Below, piece after piece: positions 46,576 through 55,247 of a stretch of DNA of 64,000 nt. The first letter of the stretch is position 1, and every line of letters starts with the position of its first letter. The stretch is from Microbacterium capsulatum (GTDB taxonomy: Bacteria; Actinomycetota; Actinomycetes; Actinomycetales; Microbacteriaceae). Both the position numbers and the translations under genes were made by a program. The stretch is taken from NCBI RefSeq assembly GCF_030865425.1, contig NZ_JAVFCB010000005.1, positions 263,850 to 327,849 of the forward strand, in the 5' to 3' direction. The notes beneath the pieces were generated by a model. The model searched no databases and was not told where the DNA came from. It saw only the letters and a program-made list of their open reading frames with translations.

Positions 46576-48282
46576 TCAGCGCGGCAGGTCGAGCGGCTCG
46601 ATCGGCTGGGTGTCCTGCAGCAGGTGCTCCGGGGTGGAGCGGGGAGGTGCGAGCGGCAGCGACACGGTGAAGGTCGCTCCGCCGCCCGGCGTCTCGGTCA
46701 CCTGCACCGCGCCGTTCAGCGCGCGCACGATCGAGGCGACGATGGCGAGCCCAAGGCCCGCGCCGCCCGTGTCGCGGGTGCGGGAGGAGTCCGCGCGCCA
46801 GAAGCGCTGGAAGATCTGATCCCGGATCTGCTCCGGCACGCCCTCGCCGTGGTCGACGATCGAGAACCAGCCGACGCCGCGGCGCCGGTCCGCGCCGATG
46901 ACGACCTCGATCGGCGAGTCGCCGGGGGAGAACCGGCGGGCGTTGCCGAGCAGGTTCGCGATCACCTGGCGCACCTTGTTCTCCTCGCCGAGCACGATCG
47001 GCGGGGTCTGCACCGGGACGACGACGGCCTCGGAGAAGTCGATCTCCGGCAGTGCCGGGAACTCCCGGGGGCGGCGGCGCAGGATCGCCGGGATCCGCCC
47101 GCGCACGGGCACGGAGCGCGTCGTGGTCGCGGACGGCGAGGGGGCTTCCGGCGGCGTCTGCGCGGGCTCCACGTGCCCCTCCGCGGTCGTGTCGACGACC
47201 GAGACGGGCCGCAACGGCGCGGCGGCGCGCAGGTCGAGGGCGGCGTCCTGTGCGAGCGGGCGCAGATCGAGCGGCTCGATCGTGAGCTCGCGCTGCTCGT
47301 CGAGGCGGGCGAGGGCCAGCAGGTCCTCGACGAGCACACCCATCCGCAGCGCCTCCTTCTCGATCCGGTCCATCGCCCTGGCGGTGTCCTCGCCGGGATT
47401 GATCGCGCCCATCCGGTACAGCTCGGCGTAGCCGCGCACGCTCACGAGCGGCGTGCGCAGCTCGTGGCTGGCGTCGCCGATGAACCGGCGCATCTGCTGC
47501 ACGCTGCGATCCCGCTGCGCGATCGCGACGTCGACCCGGTCGAGCATCGTGTTGATCGCGCTGTTCAGCCGGCCGACCTCGGTCGTCGGCTCGAGGTCGG
47601 TGAGGCGCTGACTGAAGTCGCCCGCGGCGATCGCCATGGCGGTGGACTCGACGCGTCCGAGTCTTCGGAACGTCAGCGTGACGAGCCCCCGGGTGAGCAG
47701 GGCAGCGATGATGATCGTGACGAGGGCGACCGTCGTGAAGACCCCGAAGAACGTCGCGATGATCCGGTCCACCTCGTCGAGCGACAGGGCGACGATCTGC
47801 GTGTAGGTGATGTTGGTCGCCGCGTCCTCGCGGACCGCGACGGCCGCGCGGAACTCGGATCCGTCCTCGGCCGTCAGCACCCGCGGGTCGGTGCGCTCCG
47901 CGTCGGCGGTCGCCGTCGCGAGCGGGTAGGTGGCGGGGAAGTCGGGCTTGGCCGCCTTCGGGGAGCCGCCGCCCGAGTACACCAGCTGCCCCTCGGTGTT
48001 GTAGATCGCGACGAAGTAGTCGGTGAGGCGCAGCGTCTCGTCCTTCAGCGTCACCGTGAAGCCGCCCGTGCCCTTCGCGGACAGGGTCGCGAGGTCGCTC
48101 GTGACGAGCGTCGGCAGCTGCGACTCGACGTTGCTGATCAGGAGGTTGCGCAGGATCGGCGTGGTGCCGATCCCGGTGACGATCAGCCCGAGCGCGAGCA
48201 CGCCCACGGTGACGCCGGTGACCTTGGCCCGCAGGCTGATCCGGCGCCACCACCGCGTGATCGCGTCAGGCTTGCTCGCCAT
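46576..48282 (-). CDS. Sensor histidine kinase with HAMP domain and catalytic-domain insertion
   Basis: A 568-residue membrane kinase. The first helix is at about 22-45, then a periplasmic-side sensor of about 140 residues (DYFVAIYNTEGQLVYSGG) and a second helix at about 180-205. HAMP (RRLGRVESTAMAIAAGDFSQRL), HisKA with SHELRTPLVSVRGYAELY (His273) and HATPase with N-box NLLGNARRFSP and GAGLGLAIV follow. A roughly 75-residue Pro/Ser/Arg-rich segment (about 345-420) is inserted between HisKA and the N-box. It is paired with the response regulator 3 bp upstream, resembling TrcS/TcrY of mycobacteria. Confidence 0.9.
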   Translation of the reverse strand: MASKPDAITRWWRRISLRAKVTGVTVGVLALGLIVTGIGTTPILRNLLISNVESQLPTLVTSDLATLSAKGTGGFTVTLKDETLRLTDYFVAIYNTEGQLVYSGGGSPKAAKPDFPATYPLATATADAERTDPRVLTAEDGSEFRAAVAVREDAATNITYTQIVALSLDEVDRIIATFFGVFTTVALVTIIIAALLTRGLVTLTFRRLGRVESTAMAIAAGDFSQRLTDLEPTTEVGRLNSAINTMLDRVDVAIAQRDRSVQQMRRFIGDASHELRTPLVSVRGYAELYRMGAINPGEDTARAMDRIEKEALRMGVLVEDLLALARLDEQRELTIEPLDLRPLAQDAALDLRAAAPLRPVSVVDTTAEGHVEPAQTPPEAPSPSATTTRSVPVRGRIPAILRRRPREFPALPEIDFSEAVVVPVQTPPIVLGEENKVRQVIANLLGNARRFSPGDSPIEVVIGADRRRGVGWFSIVDHGEGVPEQIRDQIFQRFWRADSSRTRDTGGAGLGLAIVASIVRALNGAVQVTETPGGGATFTVSLPLAPPRSTPEHLLQDTQPIEPLDLPR

Positions 48283-48285
48283 CCG

Positions 48286-48978
48286 TTACGCGGGCTTTCC
48301 CACCTTGAGCATGTAGCCGAAGCCCCGCTTGGTCTGGATGACCGGCTCCTCGGTGTGCGGATCGATCTTGCGACGCAGGTACGAGATGTAGCTCTCCACG
48401 ATGCCGGCGTCGCCGTTGAAGTCGTACTCCCAGACGTGGTCGAGGATCTGCGCCTTCGACAGCACCCGGTTCGGGTTCAGCATCAGGTAGCGGAGCAGCT
48501 TGAACTCGGTGGGGCTGAGCTCGATCGGGGAGGAGCCGACGAACACGTCGTGCGTGTCCTGGTCCATCGACAGCTCGCCGGCGCGGATCACGGACTCCTC
48601 GTCGGCCTGCATCGTTCGGCGCAGGATGGCCTGGGCGCGGGCGACGATCTCGTCGAGCGCGAAGGGCTTGGTGACGTAGTCGTCCCCGCCCGCGTTCAGC
48701 CCCTCGATCTTGTCCTCGGTGTCGTCCTTCGCGGTGAGGAACAGGATCGGGGCCGTGAATCCGGCGCCGCGCAGGCGCTTGGTGACGCTGAACCCGTTCA
48801 TGTCGGGGAGCATGACGTCGAGGATGATGAGGTCGGGCTCCTCTTCCAGCACTGCGGAGATCGTGGCGGCGCCGTTGGCGACCGTCTTCACCGAGAATCC
48901 CGCGAAGCTCAGGCCCGTGGAGAGGACATCGCGGATGTTGGGTTCGTCGTCGACGACCAGGATGCGCGCTTCAGTCAT
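48286..48978 (-). CDS. OmpR/PhoB-family response regulator
   Basis: A 230-residue regulator. The phosphoacceptor Asp54 is in LILDVMLPD, with VVDDEP and VTKPFALDE. The winged helix includes LSPTEFKLLRYLMLNPNRVLSKAQILDHVW and VESYISYLRRKID. It precedes its kinase by 3 bp, so the two form one transcript. It looks most like TrcR/PhoP-type regulators with a GGDDYVTKPF variant. The stimulus is unknown. Confidence 0.93.
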   Translation of the reverse strand: MTEARILVVDDEPNIRDVLSTGLSFAGFSVKTVANGAATISAVLEEEPDLIILDVMLPDMNGFSVTKRLRGAGFTAPILFLTAKDDTEDKIEGLNAGGDDYVTKPFALDEIVARAQAILRRTMQADEESVIRAGELSMDQDTHDVFVGSSPIELSPTEFKLLRYLMLNPNRVLSKAQILDHVWEYDFNGDAGIVESYISYLRRKIDPHTEEPVIQTKRGFGYMLKVGKPA

Positions 48979-49033
48979 GCCCCCATTATGGTGACCCGAT
49001 CGTTGTTCGTGCTGATTTGGGGGCCGACTCCGC

Positions 49034-49513
49034 TCATGACTGCGGCGCGCGCTCGGCCAGGATCAGGTCCATCAGCTCGTGCGGGGCGACGACGGCCAGC
49101 CACTCCCGGAGCCGTCCGGTGGTCGTCCACCGCGAGATGAACGAGGTGCGCTCGGCGGCCGAGTCGCCGCCGTGCCCTCCGGTGTCCACATGCCCGTGAT
49201 CGGCCACGACGACGAGGATCCAGCGCTCGCCGCCCGCGTCTGCGCGGCGCTGGACCGCGTCCTGGTTCCGGGACACGAGCCGGTCGACGCGCGCGAGGGC
49301 CTGCTGGTACCGCTCGCTGAGCGCACCGTGGACGTGGCCGGCGTCGTCGATGTCGCGGTGATCGCCCTCGGCCGCGAGTGCGCGCAGGCTCGGTGCGGGC
49401 GGGGAGTCCGCGGCGAGGTCTCAGCGCAGGCCGTCGATGCCGATCAGGACGATACGCGACCGTGTGCCGGAGGAGCTCCGGACGGGATCCGGGGCGGTGC
49501 GGAGTTCAGGCAT
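49034..49513 (-). pseudogene. Decayed alkaline-phosphatase-superfamily phosphodiesterase
   Basis: Read from the ATG at 49513, the frame gives RIVLIGIDGLR, then TGA at 49421-49423 exactly where homologues have Trp (GLRWD). The same frame continues with DLAADSPPAPSLRALAAEGDHRD. It then jumps straight to the C-terminal part DDAGHVHGALSERYQQALARVD and VADHGHVDTGGHGGD. The central part, about 150 residues in homologues, is missing. A nonsense codon plus a large internal deletion makes it inactive. It overlaps the HAD gene stop by 8 bp and is the last member of the importer operon. Confidence 0.75.
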
Positions 49514-50210
49514 GATGCTCCCATTCGTGCCGCTCCCGTGCGCCCTCGGCGAGGGGGCGGGAGTCGGCGAGCAGGCGGGCGAAGGTGTGCAGGGTGACGG
49601 CTTCCAGGGACGGCAGGAGCGCACGGCCCGGCGCCGCATCGAGCTCCGCGGTGGAGGGCACCGCCACGACCGGACATCCCGCGGCCTCCGCGGAGGCGAT
49701 GCCGACGGGGGAGTCCTCCACGGCCACGCAGTCCGTCGCGGCGACGCCGAGCAGTCGTGCGGCTTCCAGGTACGGATCCGGCCACGGCTTCGACCGGGGC
49801 GCGTCCTCGTCTCCGACGACCACGGCGAACAGGTCCCGGCCGAGGACGTCCCGGACGAGCTCCACCACCCCTCGCGGCGACGCCGAGACGATGGCGGTGG
49901 GAATGCCTTCGGCCGCGAGCAGCTGCAGCAGCGCCAGGGCGCCGGGACGGGGGACCACGTCGCGCGCCACCAGGGCGGTGAACAGCGCGTCGAGCCGGGA
50001 CGCGATCTCCGCTGCCGGATCCGCTCCGGGGATCGTGGCGTGCAGGTGCGCGGCGGTGTGGGCGGAGGGTCGCGCGGTCACCTCGGCCTCGTCGTCGACG
50101 GTGAGGGTCCGGCCGAGATCGGCGGCCACGGTCGCCGTCGCGTTCCACCACAGGCGCTCGGTGTCGACGAGAGTGCCGTCCATGTCGAACAGCACGGCGG
50201 CGGGCCTCAT
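49506..50210 (-). CDS. HAD-superfamily phosphatase (subfamily IA)
   Basis: A 234-residue hydrolase. Motif I is LFDMDGTLVDT (Asp9 nucleophile, Asp11), motif II is VSASP, motif III has the Lys in SKPWPDPY, and motif IV is VAVEDSPVGIASAEAAG. The helical cap lies between motifs I and II. It is coupled by ATGA to the importer ATPase, suggesting it dephosphorylates the imported compound. It lacks an obvious phosphonatase Schiff-base Lys in the cap, so a phosphoester is as likely as a phosphonate. Confidence 0.88.
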   Translation of the reverse strand: MRPAAVLFDMDGTLVDTERLWWNATATVAADLGRTLTVDDEAEVTARPSAHTAAHLHATIPGADPAAEIASRLDALFTALVARDVVPRPGALALLQLLAAEGIPTAIVSASPRGVVELVRDVLGRDLFAVVVGDEDAPRSKPWPDPYLEAARLLGVAATDCVAVEDSPVGIASAEAAGCPVVAVPSTAELDAAPGRALLPSLEAVTLHTFARLLADSRPLAEGARERHEWEHHA

Positions 50211-51310
50211 GCGGCGACCGCCGCGGCGGAGGGCACGTCGATGAGGACGGGAGCGTCCGGAAGCGCGAGCACGACGCTCGCGCCGATGCCGAGCGCCCCG
50301 GCCGTCTCGGCGGGGACATCCGCGATCACCTCGCGGCCGTCGTCCGTGCGCGCCGTGACCCGCACGGTCGCGCCCAGGAACGACGCTGCGACGACGCGCA
50401 GGGGGCCGGCCGGATCCGGGGTGAGCCGGACCCGCTCGGGGCGGACGAGCAGGTCGACCTCCACTCCGGCGCGCGGGGTGGTGCCGGAGAGGCTGTGCCG
50501 CACGGCGTAGGTCGCGCCGAGCGACTCGACCTCGATGCCCCGGCGCGTGATCCGCCCCGGCAGGCGATTCATCGCGCCGACGAAGCCCGCCACGAACGGG
50601 GTCGCCGGGGCCTCGTAGAGCTCATGCGGCGTCGCGCACTGCTCCAGCCGGCCGCCGCGCATGACGGCGACGCGGTCGGACATGCACAGCGCCTCCTCCT
50701 GATCGTGCGTCACGAAGAGCGTCGTGATGCCGAGCTCCTGCTGGAGGCGCCGGATCTCGTCGCGCAGGGCCTGGCGCACCTGGGCGTCCAGCGCGGACAG
50801 CGGCTCGTCCAGGAGCAGCACGCGCGGCTCGAGCGCGAGGGCGCGGGCGAGCGCGACGCGCTGCTGCTGGCCGCCGGAGAGCTGCCGCGGCAGGCGCCCG
50901 CCGTGCGCGGGCAGCCCCACCAGCTCCAGCAGCTCGTGCGCGCGCTGTCGCCGCTTCGCAGAGGGCATTCCGCGCATGCGCATCCCGAAGGCGACGTTCT
51001 CGGCGGCGGTGAGGTGCGGGAAGAGGCTGTACGACTGGAACACCATGCCGACGTCCCGGCGGTGCGCGGGGGTCGCGGAGACGTCGCGCCCGTCGAGGAG
51101 CACGGCGCCGGAATCCGGCTGCTCGAAGCCGGCGACCATCCGCAGCGCGGTGGTCTTCCCGCAGCCGGACGGCCCGAGCAGGGCGAGCATCTCTCCCGGG
51201 ACGAGCTCGAGGCTCAGCCCGTCCAGGGCGACGGCGGCGCCGAAGGAGCGCCGCACGTCGCGGAACTCGAGGGTGGCGGCGGGGCGGGTGCGACTGTCCG
51301 AGACGATCAC
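50207..51310 (-). CDS. ABC importer ATPase (PotA/FbpC/PhnT-like)
   Basis: A 367-residue protein starting at a GTG with AAGGAG upstream, overlapping the previous permease stop (GTGA). [52 protein letters not shown] and VTHDQEEA are complete, followed by a TOBE domain (LLVRPERVRL). Together with two permeases and a lipoprotein it forms an importer of the 2-aminoethylphosphonate/iron/spermidine class. Confidence 0.9.
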   Translation of the reverse strand: MIVSDSRTRPAATLEFRDVRRSFGAAVALDGLSLELVPGEMLALLGPSGCGKTTALRMVAGFEQPDSGAVLLDGRDVSATPAHRRDVGMVFQSYSLFPHLTAAENVAFGMRMRGMPSAKRRQRAHELLELVGLPAHGGRLPRQLSGGQQQRVALARALALEPRVLLLDEPLSALDAQVRQALRDEIRRLQQELGITTLFVTHDQEEALCMSDRVAVMRGGRLEQCATPHELYEAPATPFVAGFVGAMNRLPGRITRRGIEVESLGATYAVRHSLSGTTPRAGVEVDLLVRPERVRLTPDPAGPLRVVAASFLGATVRVTARTDDGREVIADVPAETAGALGIGASVVLALPDAPVLIDVPSAAAVAA

Positions 51311-52146
51311 CGGAACTCCTTCGACTGACGGGGGCGGCCGACCTTGGCGACCGCGAGGACGATGAGCCAGGTGCCGATCAGGCCGACCATGGAGACGGCG
51401 ACCGACAACTGGGCGTGGGAGCCGCTGATCCCGACGGTCCACACGGCGAACGGCTGGTAGCCGAGCAGCGCGGCGACCGCGTACTCGCCGAGGACCAGGG
51501 CGATCGTGAGGAAGGCCACGTTCAGGAGCGCGACGCGGATGTTGGGCAGGATCACGTGGATCAGGGTCTGCGGCCAGGTGGCGCCGCACGACCGCGCGGC
51601 TTCGGCGAGCACCTTCACCTCGACGGCGTTGAGCCCGGCCTCCAGCACGGTGTACGCGAGGGGGAGCGCCATCAGGGCGAGCGCGCAGACGAGGATCACC
51701 GGGAAGGCGGGCGACTGCAGGGCGGCCAGGAGCGGGAAGGCGGGCGTGTCGTAGAGCAGATCCGTCCCCCAGCGCAGCACCGTGGTGATCCCGGCGCCGA
51801 GGGCGACGGCCGGAACGACCAGCGGGAGCATGCAGAGTGTGGCGATGAGCGGCTTCAGGCGCGGCGCGGCCAGGCGCACCGTGAGCAGGGCGGGCAGCAG
51901 CAGTCCGAACACGAGCACGATCGTGCCGAGCGCGAGCAGCGCGGTCAGGACGAGGCTCTGCCCGGCGCCCGGGGCCGTGAAGATCCCGGCGTAGGCGTCG
52001 AGGGACGGCTGCTGCCGGGGGTCGCCCAGGCCGACGGTGAACGCGAGGGCGCACAGGATCGGCAGCAGGAAGTACACGGCGGCGGAGGCCAGCGTGACCG
52101 CGTGCGCGAGTCGCGCCGGCCGGGAGAGGGACGTCACGAGAGCCAC
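51307..52146 (-). CDS. ABC importer permease 2
   Basis: A 279-residue six-helix permease. The GTG at 52146 has AGGAG six bases upstream; a GTG at 52137 would make the usual 4-bp GTGA overlap and is the alternative start. The EAA loop reads EAARSCGATWPQTLIHVILPNIR. It has the PhnV/PotC-like topology and acts with the adjacent permease. Confidence 0.88.
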   Translation of the reverse strand: MALVTSLSRPARLAHAVTLASAAVYFLLPILCALAFTVGLGDPRQQPSLDAYAGIFTAPGAGQSLVLTALLALGTIVLVFGLLLPALLTVRLAAPRLKPLIATLCMLPLVVPAVALGAGITTVLRWGTDLLYDTPAFPLLAALQSPAFPVILVCALALMALPLAYTVLEAGLNAVEVKVLAEAARSCGATWPQTLIHVILPNIRVALLNVAFLTIALVLGEYAVAALLGYQPFAVWTVGISGSHAQLSVAVSMVGLIGTWLIVLAVAKVGRPRQSKEFR

Positions 52147-53051
52147 GCGGAACTCCTTCGCTGAAGCAGCAGCTGGATGCCCATCACGACGGCGGCGACC
52201 ACGATCATGTCGACGCTGAGCGCGAGGGCGATGTTGCCCTGCCCCACCAGCACGTCGCCGGTGAGCGCCGACGCGATCTTCACGGTGACGAGCGGGATCG
52301 AACTGCCCACCATCGCGGCGGCCGTCGCGTAGGCGCTGAAGGCGCTGCCGAAGAGGAGGACGAATCCGCTGAGCAGAGTGGGCAGCAGGATCGGCAGTGC
52401 GACGTGGCGGAAGTACTGCACCCGGGTGGCGCCGCTGTTCTGCGCGGCCTCCCGCCACTGCGGACGCAGGCCGTCCAGGGCAGGAGCGAGCGTGAGCACC
52501 ATCAGCGGGATGAGGAAGTAGCAGTACACCAGGCCGAGTCCGCCGAACGTGTAGAGCGACCAGCCCTTGTCCGTCAGGTGGAACAGATCGGTGAGCAGAC
52601 CCGCGTTGCCGAGGGTCGCGACGAAGGCGAAGGCGAGCGGCACGCCGCCGAAGTTCGCGATCACGCCCGACGCCGACAGCACGGCGTCGCGCAGCCCGCG
52701 GATCGGGGACGCGACCACGACGTGCGTGAGCGGCAGGGACACGATCGTGGAGATCCCGGCGGAGACCGCCGAGAGCTGGATGCTGCCGAGGAGGCTGTCG
52801 AGGTAGGGACCGTCGAAACTCGCCGCGAAGCCGGCCGTGCTCAGGGTGACGGCGCCCGCGTCCGTCGTCACGGTGAGGGCGCCCACGAGCATCGCGACGA
52901 CGGGCAGGCCGAGCGCGATGAGCAGGAACGCGAGCAGTGGTGCAGCTCCCAGCCAGGCGGGGGCGCGGCGGGCGCGGGGAGCGGAGTGCGCCCCGCGCCC
53001 GGCTCCCGCCGTCGCCTCGGCGACGGCGGGGCCGGACGCGACGGCGGTCAT
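52134..53051 (-). CDS. ABC importer permease 1
   Basis: A 305-residue membrane protein with an Ala-rich cytoplasmic N-terminus of about 30 residues and six helices. The EAA loop is EAAQNSGATRVQYFRHVALPILLP. Its ATG shares one base with the SBP stop (TGATG), and its end overlaps permease 2. Confidence 0.9.
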   Translation of the reverse strand: MTAVASGPAVAEATAGAGRGAHSAPRARRAPAWLGAAPLLAFLLIALGLPVVAMLVGALTVTTDAGAVTLSTAGFAASFDGPYLDSLLGSIQLSAVSAGISTIVSLPLTHVVVASPIRGLRDAVLSASGVIANFGGVPLAFAFVATLGNAGLLTDLFHLTDKGWSLYTFGGLGLVYCYFLIPLMVLTLAPALDGLRPQWREAAQNSGATRVQYFRHVALPILLPTLLSGFVLLFGSAFSAYATAAAMVGSSIPLVTVKIASALTGDVLVGQGNIALALSVDMIVVAAVVMGIQLLLQRRSSAWLS

Positions 53052-54202
53052 CAGGAGACGGCCTTCGTCCAGCCGTTGGAGACGACGGCCTTCGCCGCCT
53101 TGCCCTGCTCCTCGCTCGGGAAGGAGGTCGTCTTCTCGGAGACCTGGGGCAGGTGTGCCAAGGCGTCCGTGTCGACGGTGCCGTCGGCGATCATGACGGG
53201 CAGCAGCACCGGGCGCGCGTAGCCCTTGAGCCACAGGTTCTGACCCTCGGTGCTGTACAGGAACTCCTGCCACAGGCGGGCGGCGGCGGGGTGCGGAGCC
53301 CACTTCACGATCGCCTGGGAGTAGTACTGCGCGAAGACGCCGTCCTTCGGGACCTGGACGTTCCAGGTGATCCCCTTGGTCTTCAGCTCATCGGCGTACG
53401 CGGCGTTGCGGTAGTCCCAGACGACCGCGATCGGCGTCTCGCCCTTCTCCATGGTCGCGGGCGTCGCCTCGACCGGGTTGAAGTTGCCGCTGCGGGTGAG
53501 CTTCGTGAAGAAGTCGAGACCGGGCTGGATGTTCGCGAAGGAGCCGCCGTTCGCGATCGCGGCTGCATACACGGCGCCGAACGCGGAGGCCGACTTCACC
53601 GGGTTGCCGCTGAGCGCGACCTTGCCCTTGTACTGGGGGTCCAGCAGATCCTTGAACGTGGTGGGGCAGGTGGTGACGCGCCCGGCGTCGCAGCCGATCG
53701 ACACGTAGCCGCCCATGTCGTTGTACCAGAGCCCCGTCTTCTCCTTCTGGCCGGCGGGGATCTTGGCGAAGGAGGCGACCTGATAGGGCGCGAGCAGCCC
53801 CTGCTGCGCGGCGGCGACGTCGAAGTCGTGGCCCACGTCGATCACGTCGGGGGAGCGGTCCTGGCCCTTGCGGGAGGCGACGGCGTTGATCTCGTCCTGG
53901 CTGGAGGCGTCCGGGTTCTCCACGTTGACCGTGATGCCGTACTTCTTCTGGAACGTGGAGATCACTTCGCCGTAGTTGGCCCAGTCGTTCGGGAGGGCGA
54001 TGGCGTTCAGCGACCCCTCCTTCTTGGCGGCGGCGATCAGGGCATCCATGCCGCCGCCCGCGGTCGCCGAGGTGGCGGTGCGCCAGTCGCCGTGACCGGC
54101 GGCTGAGGGCGATGCGGACGGGGTGCCGGAGCAGGCGGCGAGGCCTGCCAGCAGAACGGCGGCGGCCGCGACGGCAGCGCCCTGGCGGATGATGGACTTC
54201 AT
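53051..54202 (-). CDS. ABC importer substrate-binding lipoprotein
   Basis: A 383-residue protein starting at ATG 54202, where AAGGAG is correctly spaced; an ATG at 54208 touches that site. A basic start, a hydrophobic helix and the lipobox GLAAC (Cys24) form a type II signal peptide. The mature protein is of the bacterial extracellular solute-binding type 6/8 class (IAAAKKEGSLNAIALPNDWANYGEVI, FQKKYGITVNVENPDASSQDEINAV, GLWYNDMGGYVSIG). It binds the substrate outside the membrane. The family includes AEP, iron and polyamine binders; the ligand here is not identified. Confidence 0.88.
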   Translation of the reverse strand: MKSIIRQGAAVAAAAVLLAGLAACSGTPSASPSAAGHGDWRTATSATAGGGMDALIAAAKKEGSLNAIALPNDWANYGEVISTFQKKYGITVNVENPDASSQDEINAVASRKGQDRSPDVIDVGHDFDVAAAQQGLLAPYQVASFAKIPAGQKEKTGLWYNDMGGYVSIGCDAGRVTTCPTTFKDLLDPQYKGKVALSGNPVKSASAFGAVYAAAIANGGSFANIQPGLDFFTKLTRSGNFNPVEATPATMEKGETPIAVVWDYRNAAYADELKTKGITWNVQVPKDGVFAQYYSQAIVKWAPHPAAARLWQEFLYSTEGQNLWLKGYARPVLLPVMIADGTVDTDALAHLPQVSEKTTSFPSEEQGKAAKAVVSNGWTKAVS

Positions 54203-54215
54203 GCTCATCTCCTTG

Positions 54216-54231
54216 AGTTGGCTATACAACT
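54216..54231. promoter_or_regulatory. GntR/PhnF-like operator AGTTG-GCTATA-CAACT
   Basis: A 16-bp inverted repeat with 5-bp arms (AGTTG/CAACT) lies 14 bp upstream of the SBP start. Its complementary reading, TTGTATAGCCAA, resembles the TGGTATAGACCA site I recall for mycobacterial PhnF. The divergent GntR/UTRA protein is the obvious ligand. Confidence 0.6.
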
Positions 54232-54354
54232 TGCAGGAACCACGGTCGTCGCCGGAGGTGACGTCCCGGTGAACGGCCGGGCGACGGGCGGGAAATCTTC
54301 GGCGTCGAGAGAGGGTCCTACCGCGCCTGGTTCCGCGGCCCGGTGTGCGGCCGA

Positions 54355-54367
54355 TACGGTGGATCGA
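54355..54367 (+). promoter_or_regulatory. -10 element TACGGT, leaderless start of the gntR gene
   Basis: TACGGT (54355-54360) is followed by six bases and ATG at 54367, which favours this start over an upstream in-frame codon at 54343. Confidence 0.5.
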
Positions 54368-55164
54368 TGGACGGCACGGCGGACGCAGGCAAGAACCCCG
54401 GGACTCGCACGGGGACGGGAGACGCGCGATATCGCGAGGTGGCAGCCAACATTCGCGCCTCGATCGAGTCCGGCGGATTCGGCATCGACGGGCGCCTGCC
54501 CAGCGAGGAGCGTCTGGCCGAGGAGCACGGCGTGTCCCGTGGCACGATCCGTGCGGCACTGGCCCTGCTGCGCGCGAACGGCGTGGTGACCTCCCGGCGC
54601 GGAACGCGTCGTGTCGTGCTCGGCACCGCGCGGACGCAGAGCTTCGAGGAGCTGCTCAGCTTCACCGCGTGGGCCAGGGCGCACGGCGAGGATCCGGGGG
54701 CGCGCACCCTCCGGGTCCAGCGGCGACCGGCGTCCGCGGTCGAGCGCGAGCGGCTCCAGCTGGAGCCGGACGCCGAGATCGTCGAAGTGCGCCGGCTGCG
54801 GCTGCTCGGACGGACGCCGGTGATGCTGGAGCGGACGATCTATCCCGCGCGGATCGGGGAGGCGATCGCCGGTCTGCCGGCGGAGTCGCTCTCGCACACG
54901 GCCGTCCTCGACGCGGCGGGCCCGGTCTTCGCCGACAGCGAGCACATGATCGATGTGGTCGCGGCCGACGAGATCGATGCCGAAGCGCTCGGGTGCGCCG
55001 TCGGAACCGGTCTGCTGCGCGAGATGCGGCGGACGACGGATCCGTCCGGCGTGCCGCTGCTGTGGTCGGAGGACCGGTTCCTCCCCGGCACGGTGTCGTT
55101 CACCGTGCACAATTCCGCGACCGTGACCGCGCTCGCGCGGCGCCGCGCGCATCCCGAGGTGTGA
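54367..55164 (+). CDS. GntR-family regulator, HutC/UTRA type
   Basis: A 265-residue repressor. The winged helix (RYREVAANIRASIESG, GRLPSEERLAEEHGVSRGTIRAALALL, GVVTSRRGTRRVVL) is followed by a UTRA ligand domain (ASAVERERLQLEPDAEIVEVRRLRLL, PVMLERTIYPARIG, PLLWSEDRFLPGTVSFTVHN). It is divergent from the importer operon across 164 bp holding the palindrome at 54216. By analogy to PhnF it would repress uptake of a phosphorus compound until the substrate or low phosphate relieves it. Confidence 0.88.
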   Translation: MDGTADAGKNPGTRTGTGDARYREVAANIRASIESGGFGIDGRLPSEERLAEEHGVSRGTIRAALALLRANGVVTSRRGTRRVVLGTARTQSFEELLSFTAWARAHGEDPGARTLRVQRRPASAVERERLQLEPDAEIVEVRRLRLLGRTPVMLERTIYPARIGEAIAGLPAESLSHTAVLDAAGPVFADSEHMIDVVAADEIDAEALGCAVGTGLLREMRRTTDPSGVPLLWSEDRFLPGTVSFTVHNSATVTALARRRAHPEV

Positions 55165-55247
55165 GGGCCGGCTCCGGCGAGGACGCGGGTCCGATCCGGC
55201 CGATCCCGCCCTGGCGTCGCCGCCGTCGCGGGGTGCAGAGTGAACCC

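Noticed and set aside
46063..49140. Open frame of about 1,000 codons on the plus strand opposite the WXG100, kinase and response-regulator genes
   Set aside because: The composition is Arg/Gly/Asp-rich with no motifs, while the minus strand encodes intact known families.
49421..49423. TGA at a Trp position in the phosphodiesterase read as selenocysteine or recoding
   Set aside because: The position is Trp in homologues and a large central deletion is also present, so ordinary decay is the simpler explanation.
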